In this document: positions 24,778-34,983 of the stretch, in pieces
Layout of the letters: each line of letters opens with the position of its first letter
Position numbering within the stretch: position 1 is the first letter of the stretch
Source: Alcanivorax sp. DG881
GTDB lineage: Bacteria; Pseudomonadota; Gammaproteobacteria; Pseudomonadales; Alcanivoracaceae
Reading direction: 5' to 3'
NCBI RefSeq assembly: GCF_000155615.1
Contig: NZ_DS989915.1
Span: 1,128,558 to 1,191,035, forward strand
Length of the DNA: 62,478 bases
Notes under the pieces: generated by a model
Databases searched by the model: none
Seen by the model: only the letters and a program-made list of their open reading frames with translations
What the model was told of the DNA's origin: nothing
Position numbers and translations under genes: made by a program

Positions 24778-27700
24778 TTAACCTGGATTCCTGTTGCGTC
24801 GTTGCATCAGCAGATAGGCTGCGGGCAGTACGAAAAGTGATAACAAAGGTGCTGTTACCATCCCTCCTACCATGGGCGCAGCAATGCGGCTCATGATCTC
24901 ACTACCTGTGCCTCCCCCCCAGAAAATCGGAAGAAGGCCGGCAATAATAACAGCTACAGTCATCGCCTTAGGTCGAACACGTAATACCGCGCCATCACGG
25001 ATAGCACCCATCAAGGCAGCTTCACCCTTTTGGCCCTGCTCCTGTCTCTCCTGCCACGCCTGCTTTAGGTACAGCAACATGATTACGCCAAACTCGGCAG
25101 CGACACCCGCCAGGGCGATGAAGCCGACACCAGTAGCCACCGACAAGTTGTAGTCCAGCAGATACAAGAACCAGATACCGCCGGTCACCGCAAACGGTAA
25201 CGTCGCCATAATCAGCAAGGCTTCACCTACACGGCGAAAGGTCAGGAATAACAGTACGAAAATGATCAGCAAGGTCGCCGGCACCACCACTTTCAGTCTC
25301 GCATTGGCCCGCTCCAGGAACTCAAACTGACCGGCAAAGGACAAGCTGACCCCCTCTGGCAGCCTGACTCCATCATTCACTGAGACACGTAGATCATCCA
25401 CTACCGAGGCCAGGTCACGCCCCCGCACATCGATATACACCCACCCAGACAGTCGGCCATTCTCACTTTTTAACATCGGTGGCCCATCGGTAATCTTGAT
25501 ATCCGCCACAGTTCCTAGGGTAATTTGTTTTCCTTCGGGAGTGACTATGGGCAAATCGCGTAAGCGATGCACCGTGTCGCGCCACTCGCGAGGATAACGA
25601 AGGCTGATCGGGTAACGCTCCAGCCCTTCCACTGTCTCACCGATGTTTTCACCACCAATCAAACCACTGACCACCGACTGAATATCCGCGATGTTGAGGC
25701 CATACTGAGCCGCAATGCCACGCCGAATATCGATATCCACATAACGACCACCAGTCAACCGTTCAGCCAATGCTGAGGAGACACCGGGTACTTGTTTGGC
25801 TACCTGTTCGATTTGACGGCTCACCTGGTCAATGATCTCTAGGTCATTACCCGCTACTTTGATGCCAATTGGGCTCTTGATGCCAGTGGCAAGCATGTCG
25901 ATACGATTGCGTATCGGAGGAATCCAGATATTTGCCAGTCCAGGCACGCGTACAATACGGTCCAGCTCTTCGACAAGCTTCTCCGTTGTCATGCCTTCAC
26001 GCCATTGGTCCTTGGGCTTGAAACGGATGGTGGTTTCAAACATCGTCAATGGTGCAGGGTCAGTCGCTGTCCGCGCACGCCCCGCCTTGCCGAACACCTG
26101 CTCCACCTCAGGCACCGTTTTGATCAACCGATCGGTCTGCTGTAGAAGCTCGGTAGCTTTTTGTGCTGACAAGCCTGGTAAGGCACTTGGCATATACAGC
26201 AAATCGCCCTCATCCAGCGGTGGCAAAAATTCACCACCAAGCTGACTTAGCGGCCAAAAGGCGGTAACAAAAACTAAACCGGCAACCAGCAAGGTGGTTT
26301 TCGGCCACGCCAAGACTCGCTCTAGTACGGGTTGATAACAACTAATCAAAAAGCGACTGATTGGATTACTTTCCTCGGAAGGTATCTTTCCCCGAATCCA
26401 GTACCCCATTAACAGTGGAACCAATGTCACCGATAGGCCGGCTGCCGCCGCCATAGCCCAGGTTTTGGTAAATGCCAGTGGGCCAAATAGCCGCCCTTCC
26501 TGTGCTTCCAAGGTAAAGACAGGAATAAACGACAAGGTAATAATTAGCAACGAGAAGAACAGCGCCGGCCCCACTTCGACAGCTGCTTGCTCTATGACTC
26601 GCCAATGCGCATTACCAGTCAGAGATTGCCCTGGGTTATCCCGATGCCAAATCTCAATTTTCTTGTGGGCGTTCTCGATTAACACCACTGCTGCATCCAC
26701 CATCGCGCCGATAGCGATAGCAATGCCGCCAAGCGACATGATATTGGCATTGATGCCCTGGTAACGCATCACAATAAAGGCAGCAAGGATTCCCAGCGGT
26801 AGGGAAATGATGGCCACCAGTGACGAACGCAAATGGCCAAGAAACAATACGCACACCAGTGCGACTACAATGAACTCTTCAATCAATTTGTAACTTAGGT
26901 TTGTGACTGCTCGATCAATCAGCTCACTTCGATCATAGGTAGTGACGATTTCAACCCCTTCCGGCAAGCTTTCCCGCAGTGTCTCAAGTCGCTCATGCAC
27001 GGCAGATAGCACAGCGCGGGCGTTCTTGCCCGAACGCAGAATGACGACCCCGCCGACGACTTCCCCTTCTCCGTCCAGCTCGGCAATACCACGCCGCATC
27101 TCCGGACCAAGGCGAATCTGCGCTACATCTCCAAGTTGTACTGGCACCCCATCAACCAGTTTTAGTGGGATTTTTCGGAAATCTTCGAGTGATTGAAGGT
27201 AGCCACTGGAGCGCACCATGAACTCCGCTTCGCCCAGCGTCAGCACTGCTCCCCCGGTTTCTTGGTTAGCTTGTTCTATCGCCTTGCGTACTTGTTGATG
27301 ACTAATCCCATGGCTGGCGAGTTTGACCGGGTCAGGGACTACCTGATATTCACGTACCATGCCACCGATGGTTGCCACTTCTGCAACGTCAGGCAGAGTC
27401 TGCAGCTCGTATTTTAGAAACCAGTCCTGTATCGAGGTTAGCTGCGATAGATCATGCTGGCCGGTGCGATCGATCAATGCATACTGATAAATCCAGCCGA
27501 CACCGGTAGCGTCTGGCCCAAGTGATGGTCGTGCTGTACGCGGCAATTCAGACTGGACCTGACTAAGGTATTCCAACACCCGTGAGCGTGCCCAATACAA
27601 GTCGGTACCATCTTCAAACAACACGTAAACATAACTATCACCGAAGAACGAGTAACCACGTACTGTGCGCGCACCTGGCACGGCCAGCATGGTGGTGGCA

Positions 27701-27906
27701 AGTGGATAGGTAACCTGTTTTTCCACCAGCTGCGGTGCCTGACCTGGGTAACTGGTGCGGATAATCACCTGTACATCGGACAGATCCGGTAAAGCATCTA
27801 CGGGGGTATTGTTGATAGACCAGATTCCCCACGCACTCATGAACAGCGTCGCCAGCAGCACCAAAAATCGGTTAGCCAACGACCAGCGAATCAGGGTAGC
27901 GATCAT
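24778..27906 (-). CDS. cusA: CusA-type Cu(I)/Ag(I) RND efflux pump
   Basis: A 1042-aa HME-RND pump. The TM4 motif [18 protein letters not shown] is the HME4 signature of Cu/Ag exporters. Methionines for the periplasmic relay occur in [26 protein letters not shown] and [14 protein letters not shown], equivalent to the CusA three-Met site. The N-terminus [15 protein letters not shown] and the C-terminus [13 protein letters not shown] are usual. Its ATG overlaps the cusB stop as ATGA. It is the last gene of cusC-cusB-cusA on the minus strand. Substrate assignment is from the TM4 motif, the methionines and the CusF domains in cusB. Confidence 0.94.
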   Translation of the reverse strand: MIATLIRWSLANRFLVLLATLFMSAWGIWSINNTPVDALPDLSDVQVIIRTSYPGQAPQLVEKQVTYPLATTMLAVPGARTVRGYSFFGDSYVYVLFEDGTDLYWARSRVLEYLSQVQSELPRTARPSLGPDATGVGWIYQYALIDRTGQHDLSQLTSIQDWFLKYELQTLPDVAEVATIGGMVREYQVVPDPVKLASHGISHQQVRKAIEQANQETGGAVLTLGEAEFMVRSSGYLQSLEDFRKIPLKLVDGVPVQLGDVAQIRLGPEMRRGIAELDGEGEVVGGVVILRSGKNARAVLSAVHERLETLRESLPEGVEIVTTYDRSELIDRAVTNLSYKLIEEFIVVALVCVLFLGHLRSSLVAIISLPLGILAAFIVMRYQGINANIMSLGGIAIAIGAMVDAAVVLIENAHKKIEIWHRDNPGQSLTGNAHWRVIEQAAVEVGPALFFSLLIITLSFIPVFTLEAQEGRLFGPLAFTKTWAMAAAAGLSVTLVPLLMGYWIRGKIPSEESNPISRFLISCYQPVLERVLAWPKTTLLVAGLVFVTAFWPLSQLGGEFLPPLDEGDLLYMPSALPGLSAQKATELLQQTDRLIKTVPEVEQVFGKAGRARTATDPAPLTMFETTIRFKPKDQWREGMTTEKLVEELDRIVRVPGLANIWIPPIRNRIDMLATGIKSPIGIKVAGNDLEIIDQVSRQIEQVAKQVPGVSSALAERLTGGRYVDIDIRRGIAAQYGLNIADIQSVVSGLIGGENIGETVEGLERYPISLRYPREWRDTVHRLRDLPIVTPEGKQITLGTVADIKITDGPPMLKSENGRLSGWVYIDVRGRDLASVVDDLRVSVNDGVRLPEGVSLSFAGQFEFLERANARLKVVVPATLLIIFVLLFLTFRRVGEALLIMATLPFAVTGGIWFLYLLDYNLSVATGVGFIALAGVAAEFGVIMLLYLKQAWQERQEQGQKGEAALMGAIRDGAVLRVRPKAMTVAVIIAGLLPIFWGGGTGSEIMSRIAAPMVGGMVTAPLLSLFVLPAAYLLMQRRNRNPG

Positions 27907-29642
27907 GGTGCAACCTCCTGTTTGTCGAGAGACACCACAGTCAAGCCATTATCGGTATCTTTGACGCCGACGCGCACACGATCGCCCACTGCTATATCGC
28001 TGGCCACCTGTTCGCTGGCAAGACGAAAGCGCATGGTCATGCCAGGCATACCGAGCGTCTTAAAAGGACCGTGTTTAAGCTTGACCTTGCCGTCGGATAG
28101 CCCCTCGATAACCCCCTCGGCGTAATGCAACGAATTCACTTGGGTGTCTTTTTGTTCCGCCACCTGCTTTTCTAGGCGCTCCACAATCAACCCTTTGTCT
28201 GTATCACGAATGCCAATGCGCACGCGATCACCTACCGATATCCCTTTGCCTACTTGTTCATTCGCCAGGTTAAAACGCATGGTCATGGCAGGCATGGACA
28301 AGCTCTTGAAAGGGCCATGGTCCAGCATTATTTTGCTGCCATTCAGTTGCTCGACAACACCTTCGGCATAGTGCAGTGCGTTCATCATTTCCGTCTCATC
28401 TGACATAGCCAGCTCCTGAACGGCAATGCCTTGCAGGCTGGCTTCGGAATCGAGCAGGAACTGACCACTGACAACCACCTTCTGGTCTTCCTTCAGCCCT
28501 GCCAGGATCAGCGTTTGGTCTCCCAGCTCGCCCCCCGGCAACACTGCCTGCGGACGATATCGACCCTCCCCCTCATCAAGCATCACCAGGCTGCGCTTTC
28601 CTGTATGCAATAAGGCTGCGGTTGGTACGGCCAATGCTTTCTGTGTGGCTTCGCCATGAATGCGTACCTGAGCGCTCATGCCCGGACGCAGATCACCCTC
28701 GTCATTGGACAAGGTCACTCGCACCGGCACAGTTCGGCTGGACTGATCCACCAGAGGCAGAATGTCGGCAACTTGCCCCTCACGCAGTGCTGGCTTCACT
28801 CCTTGAACGGTCACGTCAACAGCGTTACCACTACTGACTTGCCCCAATTGGCGTTCCGGGACTGCTATCTCCACCCACACGGGGTTGAGTGACTGAATCT
28901 CCGCCACGGGAGCACCGGCCGACAGCGTCATGCCAGCACGAGCATTGAGACTGCGTATCACGCCATCATGCGGAGCTGTCACCGTCCAGGTTTCCAGCGG
29001 TTTACGTTGGCGTTCAATACTTCGGATCAGGGATGCAGGCATGCCCAATGACAACAGGCGCTCCCGCCCGGCGACGATCAGTTCGTTGTTGCCGCTGCCG
29101 AGCACGGCCAGCCATTCATGCTGAGCTCCAGTCCAGGCCGGAACTCTCAATTGCATCAGCGGCTGACCACTGGAGATAGTGTCGCCCTCAGCCAGAGGCC
29201 AGACCTTGTCTACGAAGGAAGGCGCGGGGCTTTGCAGGCGTGTCAGGGCGCGGTCGTTGTAAGCAATCAACCCCGTGACATCAAGCTGAGATTGTGACTG
29301 AGCCACGACCACCGAGGCACTGCGAATTCCCAGATTTTGTACCATGGCTGCATCAATACGGACCGTTGGCTGATCGCTATCATCACCACCATTGGCATAA
29401 CGGGGCACCAACTCCATATCCATGAAAGGTGAGGGCCCGGGCTCGTCAAAGTGCTGCTGGGGATACATAGGGTCATACCAGTACAGCACTTCCTTTTCAT
29501 CCGCTTTGCTGTTGGTTTCACCGCTGTCCATCGCCATCGATATACTGCTCTGCGAAGGGGTGACGTAACGGCCCAAATATATTCCGGCTAGCAACAACAG
29601 CGAGGCAGCCAAACCGATCAAGGCATTGCGTTTAATGTTCAT
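27903..29642 (-). CDS. cusB: CusB periplasmic adaptor carrying two C-terminal CusF domains
   Basis: A 579-aa adaptor, far longer than E. coli CusB (~400 aa). After an N-terminal helix, residues ~51-82 form a heavy-metal-binding segment ([25 protein letters not shown]). The lipoyl and beta-barrel core follows to about residue 410. Two CusF-like domains follow: ~419-501 ([16 protein letters not shown]) and ~502-579 ([16 protein letters not shown]). Each keeps the Cu(I) ligands His and MxM, but the Trp that shields copper in E. coli CusF is replaced by Met. The start at 29642 is the ATG of [10 protein letters not shown], overlapping cusC by 11 bp. Adaptor and metallochaperone are thus in one chain. 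Confidence 0.93.
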   Translation of the reverse strand: MNIKRNALIGLAASLLLLAGIYLGRYVTPSQSSISMAMDSGETNSKADEKEVLYWYDPMYPQQHFDEPGPSPFMDMELVPRYANGGDDSDQPTVRIDAAMVQNLGIRSASVVVAQSQSQLDVTGLIAYNDRALTRLQSPAPSFVDKVWPLAEGDTISSGQPLMQLRVPAWTGAQHEWLAVLGSGNNELIVAGRERLLSLGMPASLIRSIERQRKPLETWTVTAPHDGVIRSLNARAGMTLSAGAPVAEIQSLNPVWVEIAVPERQLGQVSSGNAVDVTVQGVKPALREGQVADILPLVDQSSRTVPVRVTLSNDEGDLRPGMSAQVRIHGEATQKALAVPTAALLHTGKRSLVMLDEGEGRYRPQAVLPGGELGDQTLILAGLKEDQKVVVSGQFLLDSEASLQGIAVQELAMSDETEMMNALHYAEGVVEQLNGSKIMLDHGPFKSLSMPAMTMRFNLANEQVGKGISVGDRVRIGIRDTDKGLIVERLEKQVAEQKDTQVNSLHYAEGVIEGLSDGKVKLKHGPFKTLGMPGMTMRFRLASEQVASDIAVGDRVRVGVKDTDNGLTVVSLDKQEVAP

Positions 29643-30927
29643 TATCTTGCTCCTCGCCCACCATGCCGTGGTGGTCGTAGGTAAAATGGAGGGCGGCTGC
29701 CTGCTGGTCATACTGCCCGCTGAGATCAATCTCCTTCAGTTTGGCGTCCAGCCATTCGCTACGTGCCCGTACAAGATCGGCCAAACTGCCATCACCGCCG
29801 CGCCAAGCGGCCCTAGCCAATCCCACTTTCTCTTTTGCCAGAGGCACCAGTCGCTCCCGTTGCCGGGCAAGCGTGCGTTCCTGGCGTTCATATTCGGCCA
29901 GATCGCTCTGCAGCATCGCTTCATGTTCGCGACGTACCGCCTCTGCACGAGATTCCAGTGCTTGCCACTCAGCTTCCGCCGAGGCAATGCGAGGCCCCTG
30001 GCGCGACCGGCTGAACAATGGCAGGTCCACATTGACCTGTAGCATCGCCATGTCACTGAATTCTTCACGATTCATATAAGCCAGAGTTAAAGCCCAGTCC
30101 GGCTTCTTGGCGGCACGAGCCTCGTCCGCGTTAGCCTGGGCGACAGAAGCCTGACGCGACGCTATCTCAAGTTCAGGGTGCTTATGCAGGCTATTCAGTA
30201 ACTGTTCAGCATTGATGGCGAAATCAGGTGCTTGGCCAGCCGGTGATTGCCGGCCGGCTTCCCCCAGCCAGCGTATTAAACGAGCCTTAGCCTGGCGTTG
30301 CCTGGCCAGAAGAGCATCTCGCCGATCCAGTAATGTCACGGCTTCCTGCCTGGGTGCCACGCTATCAATAGCCTTTCCTTGACCCGATGAAAGCCGGGCA
30401 CGCACTGCCTTGTCGAACAAACGATTTTCAGCAATGAGTTCTTCCAGCAGGACTAGTTGACGATCCAGAGTGTGGAGCTCAATCCAGGCTTGAGCGGTCT
30501 GACGCAGCACGGCCAGACGAGTGGCCTCTTTCGTGGCCTCCGTTAAGCCGATTTGCTGTCTGGCACCTTCTGCCCTTGCTGTGCGTTTGCTGCGATTGGG
30601 GAAACGCTGGGTTACACCAATACGCTGCATGGTCATGAAATCACTCGACAGGCTGTAACGATCGGCGCCATCCACAGGTACATTGTCGAGGCCAAGAATC
30701 AGGGTGGGATCGGGCAAAGCATCGGCAGGCCCTTCTGCCTGCTGAGCGGCCTCGACGCGGGCCGATTCCGCCCGCAATTCCGGTGATTGACGTAAGGCGA
30801 GCTGTAGCGCCTGATTAAAAGTCAGGCCTTCTGCCCCAAGCGCCTGGACACTAGCTAGCAGCAGGGAGGGCGCTAGCCAGCCGAGTGCGCGCCGATACCG
30901 GCCGGCGCTCAGAAATATCCAATACAT
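29632..30927 (-). CDS. cusC: CusC-type TolC-family outer membrane channel
   Basis: A 431-aa TolC-family protein. The signal peptide ends near QALGA; the mature part starts EGLTFNQALQLALRQSPELRAES, the usual first OEP repeat. A second repeat contains INAEQLLNSLHKHPELEIASRQ. MNREEFSDMAMLQVNVDLPLFSRSRQGPR is a typical strand-turn segment. It is the first gene of cusCBA, 73 bp after the small Cys/Met-rich gene, and probably shares its MerR-type promoter. It is unrelated in detail to the czcC channel, in keeping with separate origins of the two pumps. Confidence 0.88.
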   Translation of the reverse strand: MYWIFLSAGRYRRALGWLAPSLLLASVQALGAEGLTFNQALQLALRQSPELRAESARVEAAQQAEGPADALPDPTLILGLDNVPVDGADRYSLSSDFMTMQRIGVTQRFPNRSKRTARAEGARQQIGLTEATKEATRLAVLRQTAQAWIELHTLDRQLVLLEELIAENRLFDKAVRARLSSGQGKAIDSVAPRQEAVTLLDRRDALLARQRQAKARLIRWLGEAGRQSPAGQAPDFAINAEQLLNSLHKHPELEIASRQASVAQANADEARAAKKPDWALTLAYMNREEFSDMAMLQVNVDLPLFSRSRQGPRIASAEAEWQALESRAEAVRREHEAMLQSDLAEYERQERTLARQRERLVPLAKEKVGLARAAWRGGDGSLADLVRARSEWLDAKLKEIDLSGQYDQQAAALHFTYDHHGMVGEEQDNEH

Positions 30928-31000
30928 GTGTCACTCCAACACGGATCATGGCGCGCAACGCGCCCTCAGTGGGCCCAGACCAGGCCGGACCCCGAAAAGA

Positions 31001-31375
31001 TCAGTGAGAAAGTGCTAGAGGCGGTCGCCAGATGGTAGATAAGGCAAGGGGGAGATAGAGAGGGTTAGAAAAATGAGGGGTAGCCGGATTTGCTGCCTGA
31101 AAAGAAACCGCCGGAGCCGTATTCATGATCGAGAGCTGCCCAGCATGGCACTCCTGGCCAGGCTTGCAAACCGGGCCGCTGTGCGTGTTGGATTCACCAT
31201 CCAGACAACAATCGTTTTGTGGCATGGCGGACATCATGCTGCAACGGTCATCCATGTCTGCCTGCATCATGGTTTGTTCCATGGGGCAAGGCTGCGCCAA
31301 TTGCACCGCTGCCATCCCCTGCAAGGAGATGCTAAGCAGAAATAGGCAACTAATGAAAAACCGAGCAATAAACAT
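31001..31375 (-). CDS. Small Cys/Met-rich exported protein upstream of cusCBA
   Basis: A 124-aa protein with a signal peptide (ISCLFLLSISLQGMAA). The mature part is rich in potential Cu ligands: CPMEQTMMQADMDDRCSMMSAMPQNDCC, then CKPGQEC. The C-terminal half is hydrophobic and Pro-rich. It is not a family I can name with confidence; similar small Cys-rich proteins (CopL, DUF2946-like) occur beside copper genes. It is the first gene after the MerR-type promoter at 31413-31443 and is followed by cusCBA on the same strand, so copper buffering or sensing in the periplasm is a reasonable guess. Confidence 0.7.
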   Translation of the reverse strand: MFIARFFISCLFLLSISLQGMAAVQLAQPCPMEQTMMQADMDDRCSMMSAMPQNDCCLDGESNTHSGPVCKPGQECHAGQLSIMNTAPAVSFQAANPATPHFSNPLYLPLALSTIWRPPLALSH

Positions 31376-31412
31376 ATGGTGTCAGCATAGTCCGAAGCAA
31401 TGTGCTATTAAC

Positions 31413-31443
31413 AACATAAACCTTGGGGTAGCCCCCATGTCAA
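31413..31443 (-). promoter_or_regulatory. MerR-type promoter for the cus operon
   Basis: On the minus strand TTGACA (31443-31438) and TATGTT (31418-31413) are separated by 19 bp, the overlong spacer used by MerR-family activators. The spacer holds a dyad, TGGGG-GCTA-CCCCA, with flanking AAGGT as in CueR sites. The predicted transcript starts ~30 nt before the small Cys/Met-rich gene at 31375. No intact regulator gene is adjacent. Confidence 0.68.
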
Positions 31444-31627
31444 CGTTTAATATTGAGCTATGTAACTATTGATCGCCAGCTCTGCTCCCTCTGGCATGCT
31501 CTTCTGCTACGCCACAGCCTTCAATAGCATTACTTGATGAAGCGTGAAAGTGTCTCTCGATGCCATTCCAGGCGCCTGTTGGCATGCTGGGTACCGAGGC
31601 TTATGTCGACAGGTGGCGGCGTGGTTA

Positions 31628-31635
31628 AGAACTAT
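31628..31635 (+). repeat. Target site duplication, left copy
   Basis: AGAACTAT immediately precedes the left inverted repeat and is repeated exactly at 35008-35015 after the right one. Eight bp is the normal duplication of ISL3-family elements. Confidence 0.95.
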
Positions 31636-31659
31636 GGGTAAGCGGATTAAATGGTTGAT
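31636..31659 (+). repeat. Left terminal inverted repeat of the ISPpu12-like element
   Basis: It reads GGGTAAGCGGATTAA then ATGGTTGAT and pairs with the complement of 34984-35007 at 21 of 24 positions. Confidence 0.93.
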
Positions 31660-31722
31660 CTTACCTTTGCATGAGAGTGAGACAGACCGGCATCTCATCG
31701 GATTATCTGGTTGATGCTTCAC

Positions 31723-32130
31723 CTACTGCTGGTGCATGTTTCCTTCGCTAATTCCAGCAAGAACCCCACACGCCTCAACTTCCCGGTCATCGTTGCAACT
31801 CGCTCTCAGTGAAACGAGTTGTTTCTCAAGCGCTTGCAGAGCGGTTATCTGCGACCGCACATGAGAGATGTGATCATCGAGCAAGGTGTTGACGGCGGTA
31901 CAAGGCTGATGAGGGTCGTCCTGATAGCTCTGTAGTTCGTGAATCTCAGCCAGTGACAGGCCCAGGATTCTGCAGCGACGGATGAAGGCCAGCCCCTCAC
32001 CATGCTTCTCGGTATAGACACGGTAACCGTTGTCCTGCCGATCAGGCGGCGGCAACAAGCCCTGCTGTTCATAGAAGCGGATCGTCTGTGTTTCGACCCC
32101 TACCAACTGCGCCAACTGACCAATGCGCAT
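31723..32130 (-). CDS. cadR: CadR/PbrR-type MerR-family regulator
   Basis: A 135-aa MerR-family activator. The N-terminus MRIGQLAQLVGVETQTIRFYEQQGLL is the winged helix; then comes a dimerisation helix and a short metal loop. Cys77 (HQPCTAV), Cys112 and Cys121 match the three thiol ligands used by CadR/PbrR for Cd(II) or Pb(II). The His-rich tail of some CadRs is missing. The start at 32130 matches the family; the frame adds five residues upstream. It is divergent from the CDF exporter across a MerR-type promoter, as in ISPpu12. Confidence 0.92.
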   Translation of the reverse strand: MRIGQLAQLVGVETQTIRFYEQQGLLPPPDRQDNGYRVYTEKHGEGLAFIRRCRILGLSLAEIHELQSYQDDPHQPCTAVNTLLDDHISHVRSQITALQALEKQLVSLRASCNDDREVEACGVLAGISEGNMHQQ

Positions 32131-32161
32131 CAGCCTCCTCCCCAACGGATTCTTTACTCTA

Positions 32162-32192
32162 TTGACCTTATAGTAGCTTTATAGTTTTAAAT
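32162..32192 (+). promoter_or_regulatory. MerR-type promoter of the CDF-lspA genes
   Basis: TTGACC (32162-32167) and TTAAAT (32187-32192) have a 19-bp spacer, with an imperfect dyad around ACCTTATAGTAGCTTTATAGT. The site is expected to bind the CadR-like regulator encoded divergently from 32130. Confidence 0.72.
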
Positions 32193-32225
32193 GGTACCAC
32201 AACATTGTTCAAGTGGAGTCGTATC

Positions 32226-33122
32226 ATGAGCAAATCCTGTGGTGGCGCCTGTGGCGGTGATGCAACGTCCGCAGCGGATACCGATATACAGGCCTCCTCC
32301 GAGGCGCCAGGGAGATGGGTCAGTGTTTATGCCGTGCCGAAGATGGACTGTCCATCAGAAGAACGAATGATTCGCCTAGCCCTGAACGGCTTTGAGGAGA
32401 TTCGGGCGCTGTCCTTCGACTTGTCGAACCGCCGGCTGAAGGTCGTGCATGACGGCGAGGTCGAGCCCGTCACCTCGAAACTGAAGACCTTGGGGCTAGG
32501 CGCCTCGCTTCAGGAAACCGTCGCTGCAAATCCGGAGACCATCAAGGCCGCCGAGTTTTCGGCAGCTTCTGCTAAGCAAGAATCCGGGACCCTGCGCTGG
32601 TTGCTCGGCATCAATGCACTTCTGTTCGTGGTGGAAATGACTGCCGGTCTGATCGCCCAGTCCACCGGCCTGATTGGAGAATCCCTGGACAATTTTGCCG
32701 ATGCGGCGGTGTACGGGCTTGCCCTTTATGCGGTTGGACATAGCGTGAAAATGCAGGTACGTGCCGCGCATCTTGCTGGTGTACTGCAACTGATCTTGGC
32801 TGTGGGCGTGCTCGTAGAGGTGGTGAGACGCTTTGTATTCGGTAGTGAGCCTGAATCGCTGGTGATGATGGCTATCGCATTCGTCGCGTTGATTGCCAAT
32901 ACCAGTTGTCTGCTGCTGATAGCCAAACACCGGGAGGGCGGAGCGCACATGAAGGCAAGCTGGATATTCTCGGCCAACGACGTGGTGATCAACCTGGGGG
33001 TCATTACCGCCGGCGTTCTGGTCGCGTGGACCGGCTCCAATTATCCGGATCTGGTTATCGGTAGCATCGCGGGGCTCGTCGTGCTTAACGGTGCCAGGCG
33101 CATTCTGGCGCTCAAGGGTTAA
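32226..33122 (+). CDS. CDF-type cation exporter with N-terminal HMA-like domain
   Basis: A 298-aa transporter. The N-terminus has a Cys motif (SKSCGGACGGD) and an HMA-like fold without the CxxC (VSVYAVPKMDCPSEERMIRLAL, residues ~30-95). Six membrane helices follow. TM2 carries ESLDNFADAAVYG and TM5 carries SANDVVINLGV, placing the paired Asp residues of a CDF metal site. The usual C-terminal cytoplasmic CDF domain is absent; the protein stops right after TM6. Expected substrates are Cd, Zn or Pb, judged from the CadR neighbour. The ATG at 32226 has GGAG upstream. LspA follows after 3 bp. Confidence 0.88.
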   Translation: MSKSCGGACGGDATSAADTDIQASSEAPGRWVSVYAVPKMDCPSEERMIRLALNGFEEIRALSFDLSNRRLKVVHDGEVEPVTSKLKTLGLGASLQETVAANPETIKAAEFSAASAKQESGTLRWLLGINALLFVVEMTAGLIAQSTGLIGESLDNFADAAVYGLALYAVGHSVKMQVRAAHLAGVLQLILAVGVLVEVVRRFVFGSEPESLVMMAIAFVALIANTSCLLLIAKHREGGAHMKASWIFSANDVVINLGVITAGVLVAWTGSNYPDLVIGSIAGLVVLNGARRILALKG

Positions 33123-33125
33123 AGC

Positions 33126-33638
33126 ATGCCCTTTATTGGCAACAATCTCTCGCCGTATGTCCTGTTTTCCATATCCGGCCTGATAGCAGCATCGGACCAA
33201 ACTGTAAAATGGCTGGTTCAACAAACAATGGCTTATGGCGAGTCGATCGCGGTGACCCCGTTCTTTAACTGGGTGCACGTATGGAACACCGGTGCCGCAT
33301 TCAGTCTGTTCGCAAATGCTGGGGGCTGGCAGCGCTATTTTTTTATCGGAATCGCGGTAGTGGTCTCGGTCGTGCTGATCAAGCTGATTCGTGAAAAAGG
33401 TCATAATGGAGACGCCATCGCTTACAGTCTTATCCTCGGTGGCGCCATGGGCAATCTGATTGACCGGATCTTTCGCGGCTATGTTGTGGATTCCTTTGAT
33501 TTCTATTGGCGAGACTGGCATTGGCCGGCCTTCAACCTGGCTGATATTGCAATTGTCCTCGGTGCCTTACTTTTCGTTTCCAGCAGCTTGTTGGGTAAAA
33601 AAGCAAACACCAATGCCGAGTCGGATGGATCTGACTGA
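33126..33638 (+). CDS. lspA: Prolipoprotein signal peptidase II (cargo copy)
   Basis: A 170-aa LspA with four membrane helices. Catalytic aspartates are Asp122 (VVDSFDFYW) and Asp140 (FNLADIAIV); GNLIDR and NTGAAFSLF are also conserved. LspA removes the signal peptide from lipidated prolipoproteins. Accessory lspA copies are typical of cad/pbr-type clusters and of ISPpu12, so this is element cargo rather than the chromosomal housekeeping gene. It starts 3 bp after the CDF gene and is followed by the transposase 21 bp later. Confidence 0.94.
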   Translation: MPFIGNNLSPYVLFSISGLIAASDQTVKWLVQQTMAYGESIAVTPFFNWVHVWNTGAAFSLFANAGGWQRYFFIGIAVVVSVVLIKLIREKGHNGDAIAYSLILGGAMGNLIDRIFRGYVVDSFDFYWRDWHWPAFNLADIAIVLGALLFVSSSLLGKKANTNAESDGSD

Positions 33639-33659
33639 CACCTACGCCTATACAACACC

Positions 33660-34949
33660 ATGACCGAACTTCCCGACAACATCCTTCACCTGCCGCAATA
33701 CCAAGTACTGGGCTGCAAATCAACCGACGACGAAATGCACTTCCAGGTGGACGTGCCCGATCCCATCGCCTGCGAGGAATGCGGCGTGCAGGGTGAGTTC
33801 GTACGGTTCGGCAAGCGTGACGTTCCCTATCGTGATCTGCCCATCCACGGCAAGCGGGTCACTCTCTGGGTGGTCCGCCGCCGATACACCTGCCGGGCCT
33901 GCAAGACAACATTCAGGCCCCAGCTACCGGAGATGGTGGACGGATTCCGTATGACACTGCGGCTGCATGAGTACGTGGAGAAGGAATCCTTCAACCACCC
34001 CTAAACCTTTGTGGCGGCACAGACCGGCCTGGACGAGAAGACGGTGCGCGACATCTTCAACGCCCGCGCCGAGTTCCTGGGGCGCTGGCACCGCTTCGAG
34101 ACGCCCCGCATCCTGGGCATTGACGAGCTATACCTGAACAAGCGCTACCGCTGCATTCTGACCAACATTGAGGAGCGAACCCTGCTCGACCTGCTGGCCA
34201 CCCGCCGCCAGGACGTGGTGACCAACTACCTGATGAAGCTGAAAGACCGGCAGAAGGTCGAGATCGTCAGCATGGACATGTGGAACCCCTACCGGGCAGC
34301 GGTCAAGGCTGTGCTGCCCCAGGCCCGTATCGTGGTCGATAAGTTCCATGTGGTGCGCATGGCCAACGATGCCCTAGAGAGAGTGCGCAAGGGCCTCAGA
34401 AAGGAGCTGAAACCGTCCCAGAGCCGGACTCTCAAGGGAGACCGGAAAATCCTGCTGAAACGCGCTCACGAAGTCTCAGACCGGGAGCGCCTCATCATGG
34501 AGACCTGGACAGGCGCGTTCCCGCAACTGCTGGCCGCCTACGAGCACAAGGAGCGCTTCTACGGCATCTGGGACGCCACCACACGGCTCCAGGCAGAAGC
34601 CGCCCTGGACGAGTGGATAGCCACCATCCCGAAGGGCCAAAAGGAAGTCTGGAGCGATCTGGTCAGGGCAGTGGGAAACTGGCGCGAAGAGACCATGACC
34701 TACTTCGAGACGGACATGCCCGTCACCAACGCTTACACGGAGTCCATCAACCGACTGGCCAAGGACAAGAACCGTGAAGGGCGCGGTTACTCCTTCGAGG
34801 TGATGCGGGCACGAATGCTCTACACCACGAAGCACAAGAAGAAGGCACCGACTGCGAAGGTCTCTCCTTTCTACAAGAAAACCATCGGTTACGGACTGCC
34901 GGACTTCGCAGAGGAACTCAACTACGGAGTCGATCTATCAACCATCTGA
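33660..34949 (+). pseudogene. tnpA: ISL3-family transposase split by an in-frame stop
   Basis: The reading frame runs as one 429-codon ISL3 transposase except for TAA at 34002-34004. The N-terminal part (33660-34004) holds the Cys-rich zinc finger (CEECGVQ, CRACKTTF). The rest (from GTG at 34011) carries the DDE residues in GIDELYL, VVDKFHVVR and TNAYTESINRLAK. Both halves are in the same frame with no missing sequence, so this is a nonsense change, perhaps of a Tyr codon, not a frameshift. Restart at the GTG could yield a truncated protein with the catalytic core but no zinc finger. Confidence 0.9.
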
Positions 34950-34983
34950 GGGTGGTATCAGATTGATGGGGTGAAGGTGCCCC

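Noticed and set aside
33660-34949. Two separate genes or a programmed frameshift in the IS transposase
   Set aside because: Both parts are in the same frame with a single TAA between them, so this is a nonsense codon, not a frameshift.
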